A DNA stretch of 64,000 nucleotides. It comes from Pseudeuparius sepicola (taxonomy: Eukaryota > Arthropoda > Insecta > Coleoptera > Anthribidae). A program made the position numbers and the translations under genes. Below are positions 1-11,306 of the stretch, piece after piece (within the stretch, counting starts at the first letter, position 1; each line of letters starts with the position of its first letter). The notes under the pieces are model-generated. The model saw only the letters and a list, made by a program, of their open reading frames with translations. It ran no database searches and was not told the origin of the DNA. The DNA is taken from positions 41,357,500 through 41,421,499 of the forward strand of contig OY987302.1 in the NCBI GenBank assembly GCA_963920635.1, read 5' to 3'.

Positions 1-810
1 ATTGATTTTATTCATTCTACTGTGTTTTTGTATTGCATTTACTGGTTAAAATGGAAGCATTACATAAAATTACACTACTCGAAAAACTGGCAAAGGAAAT
101 TCCGTTACTGCCGTAGTTCCTCATTTTGCGCAAATTGTATTAAACATTTCTTGACTGCTGTTTTATGGAGAATAAGAATAATCATCGCAAATTCTTTTTT
201 GTTTAGATTTTTTTTTAATTCATTTAGACCATAATAAGCTTCAAGGTTGCAATGCTTTGTTAAGGCCGTGGTGTAAAAAAAATGAGAGTCTTCCATGCCT
301 ACCTAGTCATTTCCCCTCACGTTTCCTTTCGTAGATCCCCACGTTGGAGAATCTCCTTAATATTTAACAATGAAGGGAATAATCTTTTAATAACCGACAG
401 TAATAACTTAAGATAATCCACCTGATAACCGCTGTTATTTCCTGCCTGCCAGCTTAAAGCAAAATCAAGAGGAAAAATTGAGGTATCGTTTACGTAAGAA
501 CGAAAAGACAATGATAACACATTAGCATACAGTAGGTTCACACGTTGACTCTGTCAAGGCCGTTCCCATCATCCGTGGCTTCTCCCACGGTGGTAATTAT
601 TTTATTGTCGGTTTCGGGATCCGCAATCCCGCCTTGTTTTGCACTTCAAAGTTTAATTTATAGTGACTTGAACACTTTAGAATTTAAATCTCTTGTTGGA
701 AAACTAATTGGTACTTTTTACTTAGGGCGATCCGTATAATGATGTGCAAATATTTGGAGAAAATGTTCTACAGGTGGCTTTAAGTACAATTTTCAATCGC
801 CCTAATAGTG
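1..810. other. AT-rich DNA, no feature seen
   Basis: Open frames here are short, low in codon bias and unlike any family I recognise. No RNA gene, long repeat or transposon end is visible. Confidence 0.5.
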
Positions 811-938
811 CTTGAATTATTGCCGGAAATTTTTTGAGTACACGAATTTTTTGAAAATTATCAGGAGTCGCGTAACGACGAGGGATAATTTTCTTAAAAA
901 ATTCGTGTTAGAGAAAATTTTCCGGATATTAATTCAAG
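811..938. repeat. Imperfect hairpin, MITE-like
   Basis: CTTGAATTA at the left and TTAATTCAAG at the right end a fold-back in which GGAAATTTTTTGAG..ACACGAATTTTTTGAAAATTATC-type sequence on the left pairs with GATAATTTTCTT..AAATTCGTGT..TTTTCCGG on the right, around a short GC-richer loop (AGGAGTCGCGTAACGACGAGG region). A fragment of the left arm recurs near 1103-1130, so this is probably a small dispersed element. No clear target-site duplication was found. Confidence 0.5.
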
Positions 939-1773
939 AACGTGGGGGATTCGGTAAGAAAATTCCATACCTACACGTAAATTAAACGAAATAATTCAAA
1001 ATTTTTGTTAAGAATATATGTTACAATGTCACATTATAATAATGACATCTATCAAAAAATTTCCGCTTTAATCACCTCCTGCTGCATAGAGCAAATGAGA
1101 ATATTTCCGGAAATTTTTTGAGTTGCCATGAACACGAAGCAAAAAACGAGCCTCTGGTCAAAAAAGGTACGTATGGAATTTTCAAAAAAAAAGTTATTCC
1201 AGCCATAAGAAGGACAAAATATTTGGTTTTGTTTTTTTTTCCTGCGTGTGAAATCTATAAAGACGCTTTAATTTGGGTACCTATACGTTAACCAGAAAGT
1301 TTGGAGAGATTTTACAAGACCTATTCGTCTTTTTTTAAAGAACTTTTTTGTATGTAAGTTTATTTAAAATATTCTGTAGCCCAATTAATATAAAAACTTT
1401 TTTGCTCTTGTTATTTTTTTATTAATTTAATAATAATAAATAATAATAAAAAGTAAATAAAATTGCATTTTTTGTCGGACATTTTTGTCACTTTCGTATT
1501 ATGTAGTTTTATCTCTAACAATATAATGTTTAGCATTCTATGCAAAGATGTGAATTTATCATCAAAAATGAAAATTCGCCGCTAAGTTCACAACACGCTT
1601 TATATTAAGTTTGACGTTATAATTCGAATTCCTCCCAAACTTCTACAACAGTTTAGATTTTGAACTATCGATTATTTATCTTTAAAATTACCGAGAAAAT
1701 CGAGTTTATCACTTTATCTGGGAAACCAGGTATATCAGAGCGCATCATCTAAAAATATTTTTGCCTAGGTATA
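939..1773. other. AT-rich DNA with small simple repeats
   Basis: Holds a TAA-type simple repeat around 1421-1455 and the hairpin-arm fragment near 1103-1130. No coding potential seen. Confidence 0.4.
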
Positions 1774-1850
1774 CAGGGTGTTTCAATGTTAAGATTCGCT
1801 AAAAAATTCTACCGCACTCGCAATTCATTGAATTCGGTTTTTTATGTCCT
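1774..1850 (+). mobile_element. Solo mariner-type element tip
   Basis: TA followed by CAGGGTGTTTCAATG matches the general end structure (TA, then CAGGGTG) of the complete foldback elements elsewhere in this window. No matching right end (CACCCTG then TA) follows before unrelated repeat sequence begins, so this is a truncated end. The inner boundary is a guess. Confidence 0.35.
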
Positions 1851-1904
1851 TCTGTCCTTTTTTTCACTAATTCGCTAATTTTTTAAACATAATGCCACAT
1901 TTTT

Positions 1905-2330
1905 AACCGACTTCAAAAAAGGAGGAGGTTATCAATTCGGTTGTATTTTTTTTATATATATTTGTTACCTCAGAACTCCGTCATTTAGAAACCGATTTGG
2001 ACAATTCTCTTTTTATTTCAAAGGATATACCTACAGAATGGTCCCATTTAAATTTGAAGGGTCCCATTAAAATTTGAACAAAAAATTCCACCCCTAAGTG
2101 TGGAAAAATAGGGGATGAAATTTCATATTGGACCAATTTGGATGATTCTCTTTTTATTAGAAAGGGATTACTTTAGGAGTGGCCCCATTTAAATTTGAAG
2201 AGAAAAATTTCAATCCTAAGGGTGGTGGAGAAATAGGGGATGGAATTTAATATTGGACCGATTTCGATAATTCTTAATAATAAGAAATAAAAAATTTTAA
2301 CAAAAAAATTAAAACCGACTTCAAAAATTT
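1905..2330 (+). repeat. Dispersed insect repeat with internal imperfect duplication
   Basis: It begins AACCGACTTCAAAAAAGG followed by AGGAGGTTATCAATTCGG, a string I recognise as a very common dispersed repeat in insect genomes (well known in moths, found elsewhere); I cannot name the family. Inside, a module of roughly 140 bp occurs twice: CCGATTTGGACAATTCTCTT / GGTCCCATTTAAATTTGAAG and then CCAATTTGGATGATTCTCTT / GGCCCCATTTAAATTTGAAG, each followed by a near-identical CCTAAG..GTGG..ATAGGGGATG block. A second AAACCGACTTCAAAAAT sits at 2312-2328, so a second start of the same family lies at the end. No coding sequence. Confidence 0.6.
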
Positions 2331-3570
2331 GCCCGTATGCACACTCCACTAAAATAAAAAAAAGTCGACAAAAAAATAACACTTACTTCACAAATTTGAT
2401 GTCTTGATACTTCATTATACATGTATCGTCAGTATTGCATTGTGTATACATTTTAGGTTCCGGTCAGCGTTTTTAACTTTTTTCACTTGAAGAAATAGTT
2501 TAGATAGAAATAGATGTGATAAGGCCGGCCTTTTATTTTTTAGCTTTGTTGCATATTACATACCACAACTTTGTATTTTGTTTACCCGGGAACTGATTTT
2601 AAAATAACCTAAAAGCTATCGAAACTCACCCCATATATATTGCATATATTGGTATCATCTTAAGTTAAGCATCTTAAGCGAGTAATATGCCCATTCTAAT
2701 ATAGTAATAATATAATAGGTTTCATTTAAAAAAAGCAGTTATGATTTAGTGCACTCATGCGAATGCATGTTTTTTATTCTAATGTGAATATATGTTTTCT
2801 GAAATGTATACTCTCTAACATCACAACCAAAAGTCTATCACGGTTCAAGAGATTTACATTTACACATAATATGCCAATTTAATTAATATTTGCATATATT
2901 GCCCATATATAGTATAATTTGCAAGATAGGTACATGAAAAATCCTCTGAAGTTCTCGTTATTTCTTTAGACCTAAATCATTGTGTTAATTTTAAATCCTT
3001 GGTCAAAAGCTAGATAAACTATTATATGACATATACTATTACTATAGTATCAACAAAGGTTGCATCAATGCCAATTGTCATCAGTTCCTCTCATTACATT
3101 GATTAACATTTAAAATTCAAACAATTAATGCCTTTATTAAGACGTCTTACCCAATCCTAAAAGTCGCTCTTCCATAAAATCCACATACCGTCTCTAAAAT
3201 TGATGACTAACTTACACGGGCTAAGTACCACTTAGGCTACAAAGTAATCACCGGTCATAATAAAACGGTCGAGTCCATCAATATTTGTAATAACTAACTA
3301 ATTGGCAGCAAGTAGGCCTAATGAGAACGCATAGCTAACCCATTGACTGCGATTTTGCAGTAAAAAGGATGAGTAAAGGAAGGCCGGGAAGAGCGCGGAA
3401 GTTCTGGCATTCATTAATTGGATTGTTGGCCGCCGTGCCGGATATAGAAGTTTCTGGGATGTTAAACTGGTTATAATCAATTATTAATTTGTTCGGATCC
3501 GATATGGGAGAGAGCGAAGTGGAGTGGTATTGTTAGTACTTCGACAACATGAGCCGCTACGAAAGCAGAC
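2331..3570. other. AT-rich DNA, no feature seen
   Basis: Mostly AT-rich; slightly GC-richer around 3380-3450. No supported gene, RNA or element boundary. Confidence 0.4.
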
Positions 3571-3605
3571 ATGATCGTAAATAATTTTATTTTTTACCAA
3601 ATATC

Positions 3606-3691
3606 GGAAATTTCTTTGTGGTGCAAACTGATCCATTTAATTTTTAATTGGGTTTTCTTATTGCTAATAGAGGTTTTCTTATTGCTAATAG
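3606..3691 (+). repeat. Dispersed repeat fragment plus 21-bp tandem duplication
   Basis: GGAAATTTCTTTGTGGTGCAAAC and the following TTTAATTTTTAATTGGGTTTT recur almost unchanged at 21978-22029, so this is a repeat family. Directly after it the 20-bp string GGTTTTCTTATTGCTAATAG occurs twice in tandem (3651-3670 and 3672-3691), separated by one base. It lies immediately upstream of the Penelope-like remnant and may be part of the same element. Confidence 0.55.
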
Positions 3692-3702
3692 ATGTTAAGT
3701 TA

Positions 3703-4022
3703 AAACGCCCTGGTTATCATGTCAGAACAGTATTTAAAACCCAAAACACAATAAGATCGATACTAGTTAAAACGAAACGATTTAATAGGGTAGAAAAGTT
3801 CAAAAAATTGCATTTTAATATGGAATGGAAAGTTGTGTGTTGGGGAGACTTGTAGGCCATTTAACGTTCGTTTAAAAGAACATAAAAATTATATCATGCA
3901 AAATCAAATTGCAAACTCGAAAATATATGAACACTTTTCATACAATTTTGTGGGATAGGTCCCAACCAATTATCAAAGACGTAGGAAATAGGCGAAAAAT
4001 TGAGTGTTCAGACAGCTGGCTA
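3703..4022 (+). pseudogene. Penelope-like retroelement, GIY-YIG endonuclease remnant
   Basis: Three frames in succession give pieces of the C-terminal part of a Penelope-like element protein. The first (about 3703-3790) reads YHVRTVFKTQNTIRSILVKT, matching the linker between reverse transcriptase and endonuclease as I know it. The second (about 3824-3945) reads CVGETCRPFNVRLKEH and then NSKIYEH, matching the Y-[IV]-G-x-T-x-R-x-F-x-x-R-x-x-EH core of the GIY-YIG nuclease, with the tyrosine of YIG replaced by cysteine. The third (3945-4022) reads ILWDRSQPIIKDVG, then RRKIE, matching the downstream W-D / RK-E block. Two frameshifts separate them, so the copy is dead. It stops abruptly at the hairpin element starting at 4022. 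No reverse-transcriptase core is visible upstream. Confidence 0.65.
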
Positions 4023-4173
4023 AACTCTGTACAACGAATGTTCATACCAATACGTCACAACTCCCGTCCTTGTCTTACTCATGAATATACGATGGATATC
4101 GGTCGTATATTCACGAGTCAGACAAGGACGGGAGCTGTGACGTAGGTATATGAACATTCTTTGAACAGAGTTT
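4022..4173. mobile_element. 152-bp hairpin MITE
   Basis: AAACTCTGT at the left and ACAGAGTTT at the right bound a near-complete palindrome: the arms share GAATGTTCATA, ACGTCACA/GACTCCCGTCCTTGTCT-type sequence and meet near 4097. The open frames on both strands here are mirror images of each other (NSVQRMF...SRPCLT on each strand), showing they come from the palindrome and not from a gene. It truncates or interrupts the Penelope-like remnant. A clear target duplication is not visible. A similar AAACTCTGT / ACAGAGTTT pair occurs at 58648-58757. Confidence 0.7.
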
Positions 4174-7100
4174 CGGTTAGTTGTTCCGTTGCCATGACAC
4201 CTTGACTTGATATTTATCATTCTGACTTTTAAAAGCTCAGAAAAACAAAGCTGTTGAAGTTAGTTTTTATGTTAACGTTCAAAGTTCAAAGTATCGTTCT
4301 TTTAATGTTAGGTGTTTCTGGCTACTTGAAGAAGTTGTCTTTTAATCAATTTGATTCATCAGTTTTCTGTGGCGAAAACCCAATGAGGTATATATTAAAT
4401 GGAAGTTTTTACTAACTTTCACCCTTCTTTATTTTCTTACATGTAGGTATATAGGAATTCGAATTTCCATAACATAAACCACATCCAAGTTTAACACTGG
4501 TCATAAAACAATTAATAATTGGAACCTTTGGCTCAAAGCAATGACTTCTAGAAGCATTATAAAAATACTCATTAAAGCGGTTTTGCCGCAGAATTCAGCT
4601 GCCTACCTTTGTAGACTGATGATTTTTTGTTTTTTGAACAGTTAGAAAAATCTGCATGTAGGTGTGTGAAAACTGGATCGCATACATAATTATTAATACC
4701 TATATCTTATGTATATTGTTTTTCAAAATTTGTAGACGTTATCCATAACATCAACTTACCTACTATAAGGATTTCTCTTATACTAGATATCATAATCAGA
4801 TGCACGCGATGGATACACGGAATGTTTTGATAAACATGTAAGTGGTGACTTTCTTACTTATATTTGAGCCATCTATAATTTCTGTAGTCGCCTTGAGATA
4901 CGTGGTCGGAATATAACTGAAGAAGGCGATGAAAGTCCTGTAATGAAGACCGAGTATATATTCAAACCTCAAACAAAAGTTTGCAGTTAACCTTATCGTT
5001 TTAACTAAAGGACTTGATTGGTTCGATTTAAGAAATAATTGCAAACGACCACCTACGTTTCCTCATTTGTAAAAACTTCAAATGCATTTTACAGAACTTT
5101 GCAATTCACAATTAGTGGGCAGTATTCACATTTCCATTATCCTTTCTCTGCATCCTATTTATTTGCAGGCTAAAATAGGTGCGGAGAAAGTTCTTATCTC
5201 TTCAGATATATATACTACTTTTTGTAGACTTTATGTTGAACCATAACATGTAATGATTGTTTACGCATATTACACGGCGGCAAAATTTCTATTCCACTTT
5301 AAACAAACAATAAACGCAATCAGAATGCATCTATTCAAAGTTCACTGGGATATGGGGTAACGTTCATTCAAAATTTAATTATCAGGATATATATATTTTC
5401 CTTTTTAGGAAGCACATAAGTGCCACACAAGGCTGTACAATACTAGTTGAATTAGTTAGAGTGTTGGTTTTACTGTGGCTGCGACTATAAAAAGTGACAG
5501 GAGTTGTATACTCGTATATAAAACGGTTTTATGTCACAAAAGTGCCCTATTGCATTTAAATACTTTATCACTCATGTATTTGCATAGCCTGAAACTTAAG
5601 TTGTCTATGCTAATTTAAAGGGGCTATATAGAAGCGGAATGGCAAGCAATGATAGTTTTATTCATATAATTTCCAGTAAATAAACATTGTAGCCATTTGA
5701 ATTCCTATAGCATGCCTTATAGAGACACAGCAGCACATGTAAGTTTGCCACTGCTTCACCGGTTCGATTCCATTTTATTGTTATGTTTGCAACAATTGAC
5801 AATACTTGAGATAAATCGCGATTTCATATATGTTGCGATTGCCGATAATCTACACTTATTGAGTTTCTGTCTACCTTACTGTTAAATAAGTGGCATGTCA
5901 TTATACTGACAATAATGTTTCAATAAAGATAACGTAATTAGTTATTTAAGTTATCATAATTGCATGTTGCGCTGAAATAGTGTTTAATTTTAAGCTCGGA
6001 GCAATAAAAGCTTCAACTATTTTATGTTAGAATTCTAATCTTTCAACATTATACACTCTCAATGTAAAATTACAATCGTCTTGTAAACACTTGAAATACC
6101 TGGTTGGTACAATTGTTTACCTTATAACAGATTATAAATTCTAATTGTTAATATGTTCCTATGGTGCCTCAATTTCCTAGAAGCAACATTATAACATTTA
6201 TCATGCCAGCATGGGCTCAAATCATTAGTTCAAAGGAAATTAACCTCTCGAATAAATTGTTCTTTTGTGCACGCATTTTGTTTACCGAAGACCTAATTAA
6301 AATTTTATTCTCCTCTTCAAAATGATCGGTTCTCGGTAATCTTGATTATAGGATCAACGTGTCCTTCTCGCCTGTCGGGCTAGTCTAATTCCTTACAATT
6401 CTACGCAGACCCATGGTATACCAGGTCAATGATATAAGAGTACAGAAGAGTTGAAAAGTTAAGCTTTTAAGTAACTTTGATCGTATACATTGACTATAGT
6501 TATGTAGGTAGTGCCGTGTCAATTTGTAAAAGAGTCTTCCGTAGGTATTCTATATGTTTCATCTCCTTTGTCACATATTATATTTTGGATATGTTAGTAA
6601 AATTGTTAAATTGCAAGGAGTTAAACCTATGTCCATATTTTCATCGATCTATCGATGTTTTCTGAATTTTTCGTTTATTCTTCAGAAAAAATAGATAGGT
6701 ACTCAAAGTTTTGTTCCATTTAAAAAATCATCCGAAGAAAAATCTGTTTCTAGATGGTCAAATGAAAGTTTCTTCGAGTTATCGGATCATATAATGAAAT
6801 AAAATTATCTTTCGGTTCACCCGGTGTACTGCAGACATTGAAAATCGAGAGTGCTAGCTGCCAGCGGATGTAGCATGCAGATCAAGTGTAATGATGGGAA
6901 GAGCGTCCATTGTTACGTTCGTGGGACAAACCGTATTACACTGCCTTACTGAACAAAAACGCTGCTTAAATCATGGGTGGCGTTGGAACTTGAAACAAAT
7001 AAAAAAACTTATGTATATTCCTGCCAGAGCAGATAAGGGACCGACGCGGCGAGCGGTTCCCATGCATTATTACCGGCCATTTTATTATTTAACGTAGAAG

Positions 7101-8628
7101 GTAGATGTTATTATAATTAAGGGTATATCTGATGAAGTATGAGAGCAGACGTTTAATTGCGGTGACGACGACGGAAACAGGGGGGCGGGCGGTGTCAACA
7201 GGAAACGAAAATTGTTTAATTATCTTACCTTTGTAAAGTTTCCGCAGCAGCAGAACTTTCGAAACGAGGTGGTCATGCGGTTGAGAGAGAACAATTCGGG
7301 TGCTGTTGAGCCGAAGCAAACATCCAGATGGATTAAATTTTACAGAGAGAATTGCCCGTCTTCAATTTTGAATTATTCGAATAGTCTACGGATGCATTAC
7401 GTGGATCGTCAGGAAGCATAGTGGTACTATGGTAGTGAGCACCTGATGGTGAGGTATCGTCAGATGTGCCATGTAGCGACCGCTCAGCGTAAATCCTCCT
7501 TGTTTTCATTTGTTCGATTTGTGATAAAAAAAAAGTATTTAATTCGTTCTCAATTCGTTAAAACCGTTGGCTTGAGATTTAGGAAAACCCTTAGGACGCG
7601 AATACTAAGAATTTGATTATTATAAGAATTTCTTCACTATACATTATACTAAAAAACGCACCTAAATTTGCGAACCCTGTTTCTTAAAATATTCAACTAT
7701 TTGCTTGCTCAGAAGAAACTAACCTATCTGAACCATTATGTTATTGTAAATAACTAGAATACCTACGGAATTCAATTTAGCACTTGCCCAGTGCCGCAGC
7801 GGTCGCCATTAAATCCTGCACACCCACACTGAGCACGTGCAAGGAGCAAAAATAAGTAGGCGCATTGTAGAACAACTGTGGCACGACTTCGCTCCTAACT
7901 GTAAAACCATTTCAAAGAGAACCGCTGTGCGTTGACAAAAATTGCACATTTCGTTGAGTTTCGCCAGCGGCTGGCTGACATGATGGAATGTGGGAGGTTT
8001 GGCGTCGTTTTTGCACTGCTAAAATAGGAACGTTTTTAAGCAACATTTACCATTCCAATTGGTTCTATTGTAGGTAGCGTTTGCAGCGTTCAAAACAATT
8101 TTTTGTAACCTACCGTGAATGTGCTGGTATTCGTTCGATATTGGGTGTATAGCTCCGTCAACTCATATTCTAATAAAAACTGTACCAATTGCACAATACA
8201 TTATAAAGTGATAACTGCTAAGATTTTATTTCTAAGAAGACACGTGGCGTTTGTAAAAGTTCTGAAAAGTTTCCAATTTGAGCCATGAAAATATATCACT
8301 ATATAAAGAAATACCACTAGTTCTTGCATTTTTATCTATCCAGGTTCAACAAAAAAATCTAAAAAACTAGTTTTACCGCACTTTGAAGAAAGGTTTAGTG
8401 TAGTCAATTGCAACCAAATTCGAACCGAATTCGAAGCGAACTTATTAATAACTAAATGAGATGCACTTCGATTTATTTAAAAATGTTCAATGTTTTTACT
8501 AGAAAATCGATACTTAAATAAATCAGCAAATTAGTTCTGGTCTGACAAAACTTATAAAATAGGTATGTTTCTATTTCCACTGTTACTGACATTCAATATT
8601 AACATTTGATTTGGTTTCCCATCTAAAC
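4174..8628. other. AT-rich non-coding DNA
   Basis: I see no transposon ends, RNA genes or convincing exons in this stretch. Two patches are a little GC-richer and less repetitive (about 6830-7080 and 7140-7450, also 7790-8010), but their open frames are short and unrecognised. Confidence 0.4.
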
Positions 8629-8990
8629 GTCCCCAATAAACACACACACGTTGATTAAACGTTTTAAAATGTCAAAACACCAATTGAAAAAAGCGTGTCA
8701 TCCATACGTAGAATCAACTTTTAGATGTCGCGGTTTTAAACGTGTGAATGTACGCATAAAGAAACGTTTTGTTTTAGCTTATAAAATATTCAAATTTTAC
8801 GTACTGTTAAAAGATTGCTTTAACGTTCTTCCTAACGTGTTTTGGTGTCTAAATTGATAATATTATACGTACCTTTCAACGAGTATTTTAGTTTCTTTAT
8901 AACGTTATATCTTATTGCAGTTTTAACGTAAATTAGACGTTAAATTATGTGTCTAAAAAATGTGTTTTCTTAACAACACTTTAACGTATT
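8629..8990. other. Cluster of ACGT cores
   Basis: I count 14 ACGT tetramers in about 360 bp, mostly in AAACGT, TTAACGT or ACGTT context (for example AAACGTTTT, TTTAACGTAAATTAGACGTTAA). With local base composition near one third G+C, about one would be expected. A plain inverted-repeat structure explaining them is not obvious. Several further ACGT cores lie at 10148-10370. Whether this is regulatory or the relic of a repeat is unknown. Confidence 0.4.
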
Positions 8991-9581
8991 GTTCCCGAGG
9001 TAATATAGAATATTAATTTGTTGTTTAAAAATTACATACAAAATGTTCCGTTACAAAATAGTAAACAATTATAATATAACAATTTGAATTATTATAAGTA
9101 ATGAAAATATGACATTCCTGGTCTGACAACCAACACTGTTACAAGACATTTTCTTTTTAAATGTTCTATTTATAAAATTCCAATTCCAAAAAGATTAATC
9201 ATTTTTTTCGAATCTTAACTAATTATTACATTATTTGAATTTGTCATAACCATCGAATTTTTGACATAAATTTCATACCTAGAACAATTTGTTTCGAGGA
9301 AACTGCCATCATTTAATATATTGTTTTGTTAATAATACGTTGACTGATATTACAAAAAAGGTTTCTTGATCTTTGAACTTTTCATTTTTTTATTTCATGT
9401 GGGTCACTTATCTGTAAGAACGTCCCAATAAAATGATAATTTTTGTTATATTTTTTCGAAAAATATTAAAATTAAGTAACATTTTGTGTTATAAAATACT
9501 GAGTAGGTATGAAGTATATAAAAACTTACAATGTGTAAAAATATGTGAACTACTTATAAGATAAATAAAGTTACATGCAAG
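8991..9581. other. AT-rich DNA, no feature seen
   Basis: Very AT-rich. An AATAAA on the plus strand at about 9563 has no associated gene. Confidence 0.4.
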
Positions 9582-9709
9582 TCACAATACTAATTTTTGT
9601 TTCTTTCCCTGATTTAGTCTAGTCCCTGAAGGTTTTAACCATTCCTTGACTGTCCAAGCAACCTGGTTATCATTTCTTTCGTGAACTGGGAAGTTCAATT
9701 TTGCTGCCT
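9582..9709 (-). CDS. Possible terminal coding exon, unknown protein
   Basis: On the minus strand a pyrimidine-rich tract ending ..TTCTTGTTTTAG runs straight into an open frame of 41 sense codons and a stop. The first codon is split, needing one base from an upstream exon. The peptide (ending KLNFPVHERNDNQVAWTVKE, then WLKPSGTRLNQGKKQKLVL) is charged, mixed in composition and not low-complexity, unlike most short frames here. I do not recognise it. About 390 bp upstream on the same strand are two copies of a promoter-like block with a consensus donor GTAAGT (features at 10077 and 10396), so a two-exon transcript is possible. No AATAAA is seen just downstream on this strand. It could equally be a chance frame. 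Confidence 0.3.
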
Positions 9710-10076
9710 CTAAAACAAGAATGATCAAAGCTATAAAATAGATAGGAGGCGATGGAGAATGTAAATTTCCAAAAATCATATATCATGATGTAGATTCTTT
9801 GGAGTATTGTATTATAGAAATTAAAATTTTGAGGATAGCTTAATCCGTTAAATAATAATGAATTGTCACGAGTCAAAGTGATACACACTGTATATTAACA
9901 CATAATGCCCATAAAACGAACAGTCAAAAAAAGATTAGTGTGTATAGTTATCCCCAGTTCTAATAATATTTTACACACGTCTGCTCCTGAGGATATATTT
10001 TTATTAATTTAGCCAGTAGTGATATAAATACAACAATCCCTATTAATTCTAAATTGAGTACCTACATTAAACATGC
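9710..10076. other. AT-rich spacer, possible intron
   Basis: No feature of its own. If the exon at 9582-9709 and the donor at 10100-10105 are real, this is most of the intron between them. Confidence 0.25.
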
Positions 10077-10241
10077 AGAGCAAGAGTTTTGATAGATGTA
10101 CTTACCCAAAATAAGAAAAAAATCACTATTTACACATATTTATTCGGCAAACGTGGTGTACACTTGCTCATCTAGCTGCACGTTTTTTATAATGTTGGTC
10201 TGCCGCAATAATAGAGCCGTGCATCGAGTATTCTCGAGTCG
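10077..10241 (-). repeat. Direct repeat A, copy 1, promoter-like on minus strand
   Basis: About 165 bp that recur almost identically at 10396-10560. Read on the minus strand, it holds a TATA-like ATTATAAAAAACG (plus 10185-10197), and some 85 bp further a good 5' splice site, G|GTAAGT (plus 10100-10106). The stretch between has no useful open frame, so it would be a non-coding first exon. The plus-strand end is TCGAGTATTCTCGAGTCGCG. Transcription is an inference from sequence signals only. Confidence 0.5.
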
Positions 10242-10395
10242 CGCGGTCACGTGATCTTCTGTCCACCAATCACATACATTGGTTTATTAAAAGCCTTTAG
10301 TTTCGCGTTTATAGAAACGTTATAAATACGTTCAAATAATACCATATTTTTACGTTATATTTCAACGTTAGTTGTAGGTGTTTAAGGAGCCCAGG
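10242..10395. other. Spacer between A repeats, ACGT-rich
   Basis: Includes the E-box/ACGT string GTCACGTGAT and GTTATAAATACGTTC, a TATA-like string on the plus strand. Confidence 0.3.
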
Positions 10396-10560
10396 AGCAA
10401 GAGTTTTGATAGATGTACTTACCCAAAATAAGAAAAAAATCACTATTTACACATATTTATTCGGCAAACGTGGTGTACACTTGCTCATCTAGCTGCACGT
10501 TTTTTCTAATGTTGGTCTGCCGCAATAATAGAGCCGTGCATCGAGTATTCTCGAGTCGCG
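10396..10560 (-). repeat. Direct repeat A, copy 2, TATA changed
   Basis: Second copy of the 165-bp block. It differs from copy 1 at one position that matters: the minus-strand TATAAAA has become TAGAAAA (plus TTTTTTCTAATG). The donor GTAAGT (plus 10417-10422) is kept. It is followed without a gap by repeat B copy 1. Confidence 0.6.
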
Positions 10561-11306
10561 CAATCAATCCACTGGCCGAGTAACGGGTACCCGGCTAGCG
10601 AGTGAAGCCTTCTCCGAAGAAACGAGCTGCATAATGAATATTTGGTATATAAATACGTTCTCTAAAACAACTTATTCAATATCTAGGTAGTGATCTAAAA
10701 ATAAAACTGTTTATATTAAATGTTTGTAATAATTGTAATTAATGTGTAGGTAGTAAGCAATAAGTTGGTCTAGTAGCTGTTGCTTTGTCCACACAAGTTA
10801 TAAATTGTGATAAATGTCTATTCAGTAACATTCACTTTGAAAAGTTTTATAGAAAGGCTTCCATTATTCAATTAACCGTATATTTCCTTTCTTCGGTGTG
10901 AAAAAGAATGAAAACACCCGAATATCTGCCAAACATTTTTTTTTTCATAAACATAACGAGGCCCCTTATTTTTTTGGTAATTTCCCACTTTTTGCCAACA
11001 TGTACTACTGGACATAAAATATATACATAAATGCGAATTATGTTGTATTCGAATTATAATTAATTATTGTACACTGAAAAAATATGACTATGTGATAACA
11101 ATCAGTAAGCAAACCTGGCCACAGTTCTTGTTGAATCCTCTATAATAATGTTGACTGAACGAGAAGTATGGCCAGACCCACATTTGCTTATCAACGTAAT
11201 CACATGATCAGATTCTCTCAGAACTTCATCAACAATATATGGAAAGTGAGTTCATTCTTCGTTTCAAACACTGCCTAATAATGTAAATATCTTTTTCAGT
11301 TTACTA
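10561..11306. repeat. Direct repeat B, copy 1
   Basis: About 746 bp, starting CAATCAATCCACTGGCCGAG and ending ..CTTTTTCAGTTTACTA, that recurs at 12004-12755 with a few substitutions and small indels. It contains a TATA-like TATATAAATA on the plus strand. On the minus strand a frame of about 45 codons (ITLISKCGSGHTSRSVNIII within it) is shared by both copies but is not a family I recognise. Ends are not TG..CA and no target duplication flanks the pair, which argues against LTRs. Confidence 0.75.
10646..10655 (+). promoter_or_regulatory. TATA-like box in repeat B copy 1
   Basis: TATATAAATA about 85 bp into the repeat, with TTATTCAATATC some 25-30 bp downstream where a start site would lie. Sequence signal only; duplicated at 12089-12098. 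Confidence 0.3.

Noticed and set aside
3909..4220. Plus and minus frames with the shared NSVQRMF..SRPCLT peptide
   Set aside because: Explained by the 152-bp palindrome at 4022-4173; only the part before 4022 (Penelope-like) is meaningful.
5745..5775. GGTTCGATTCC resembling a tRNA T-arm
   Set aside because: No acceptor stem, D-arm or anticodon arm can be drawn around it.
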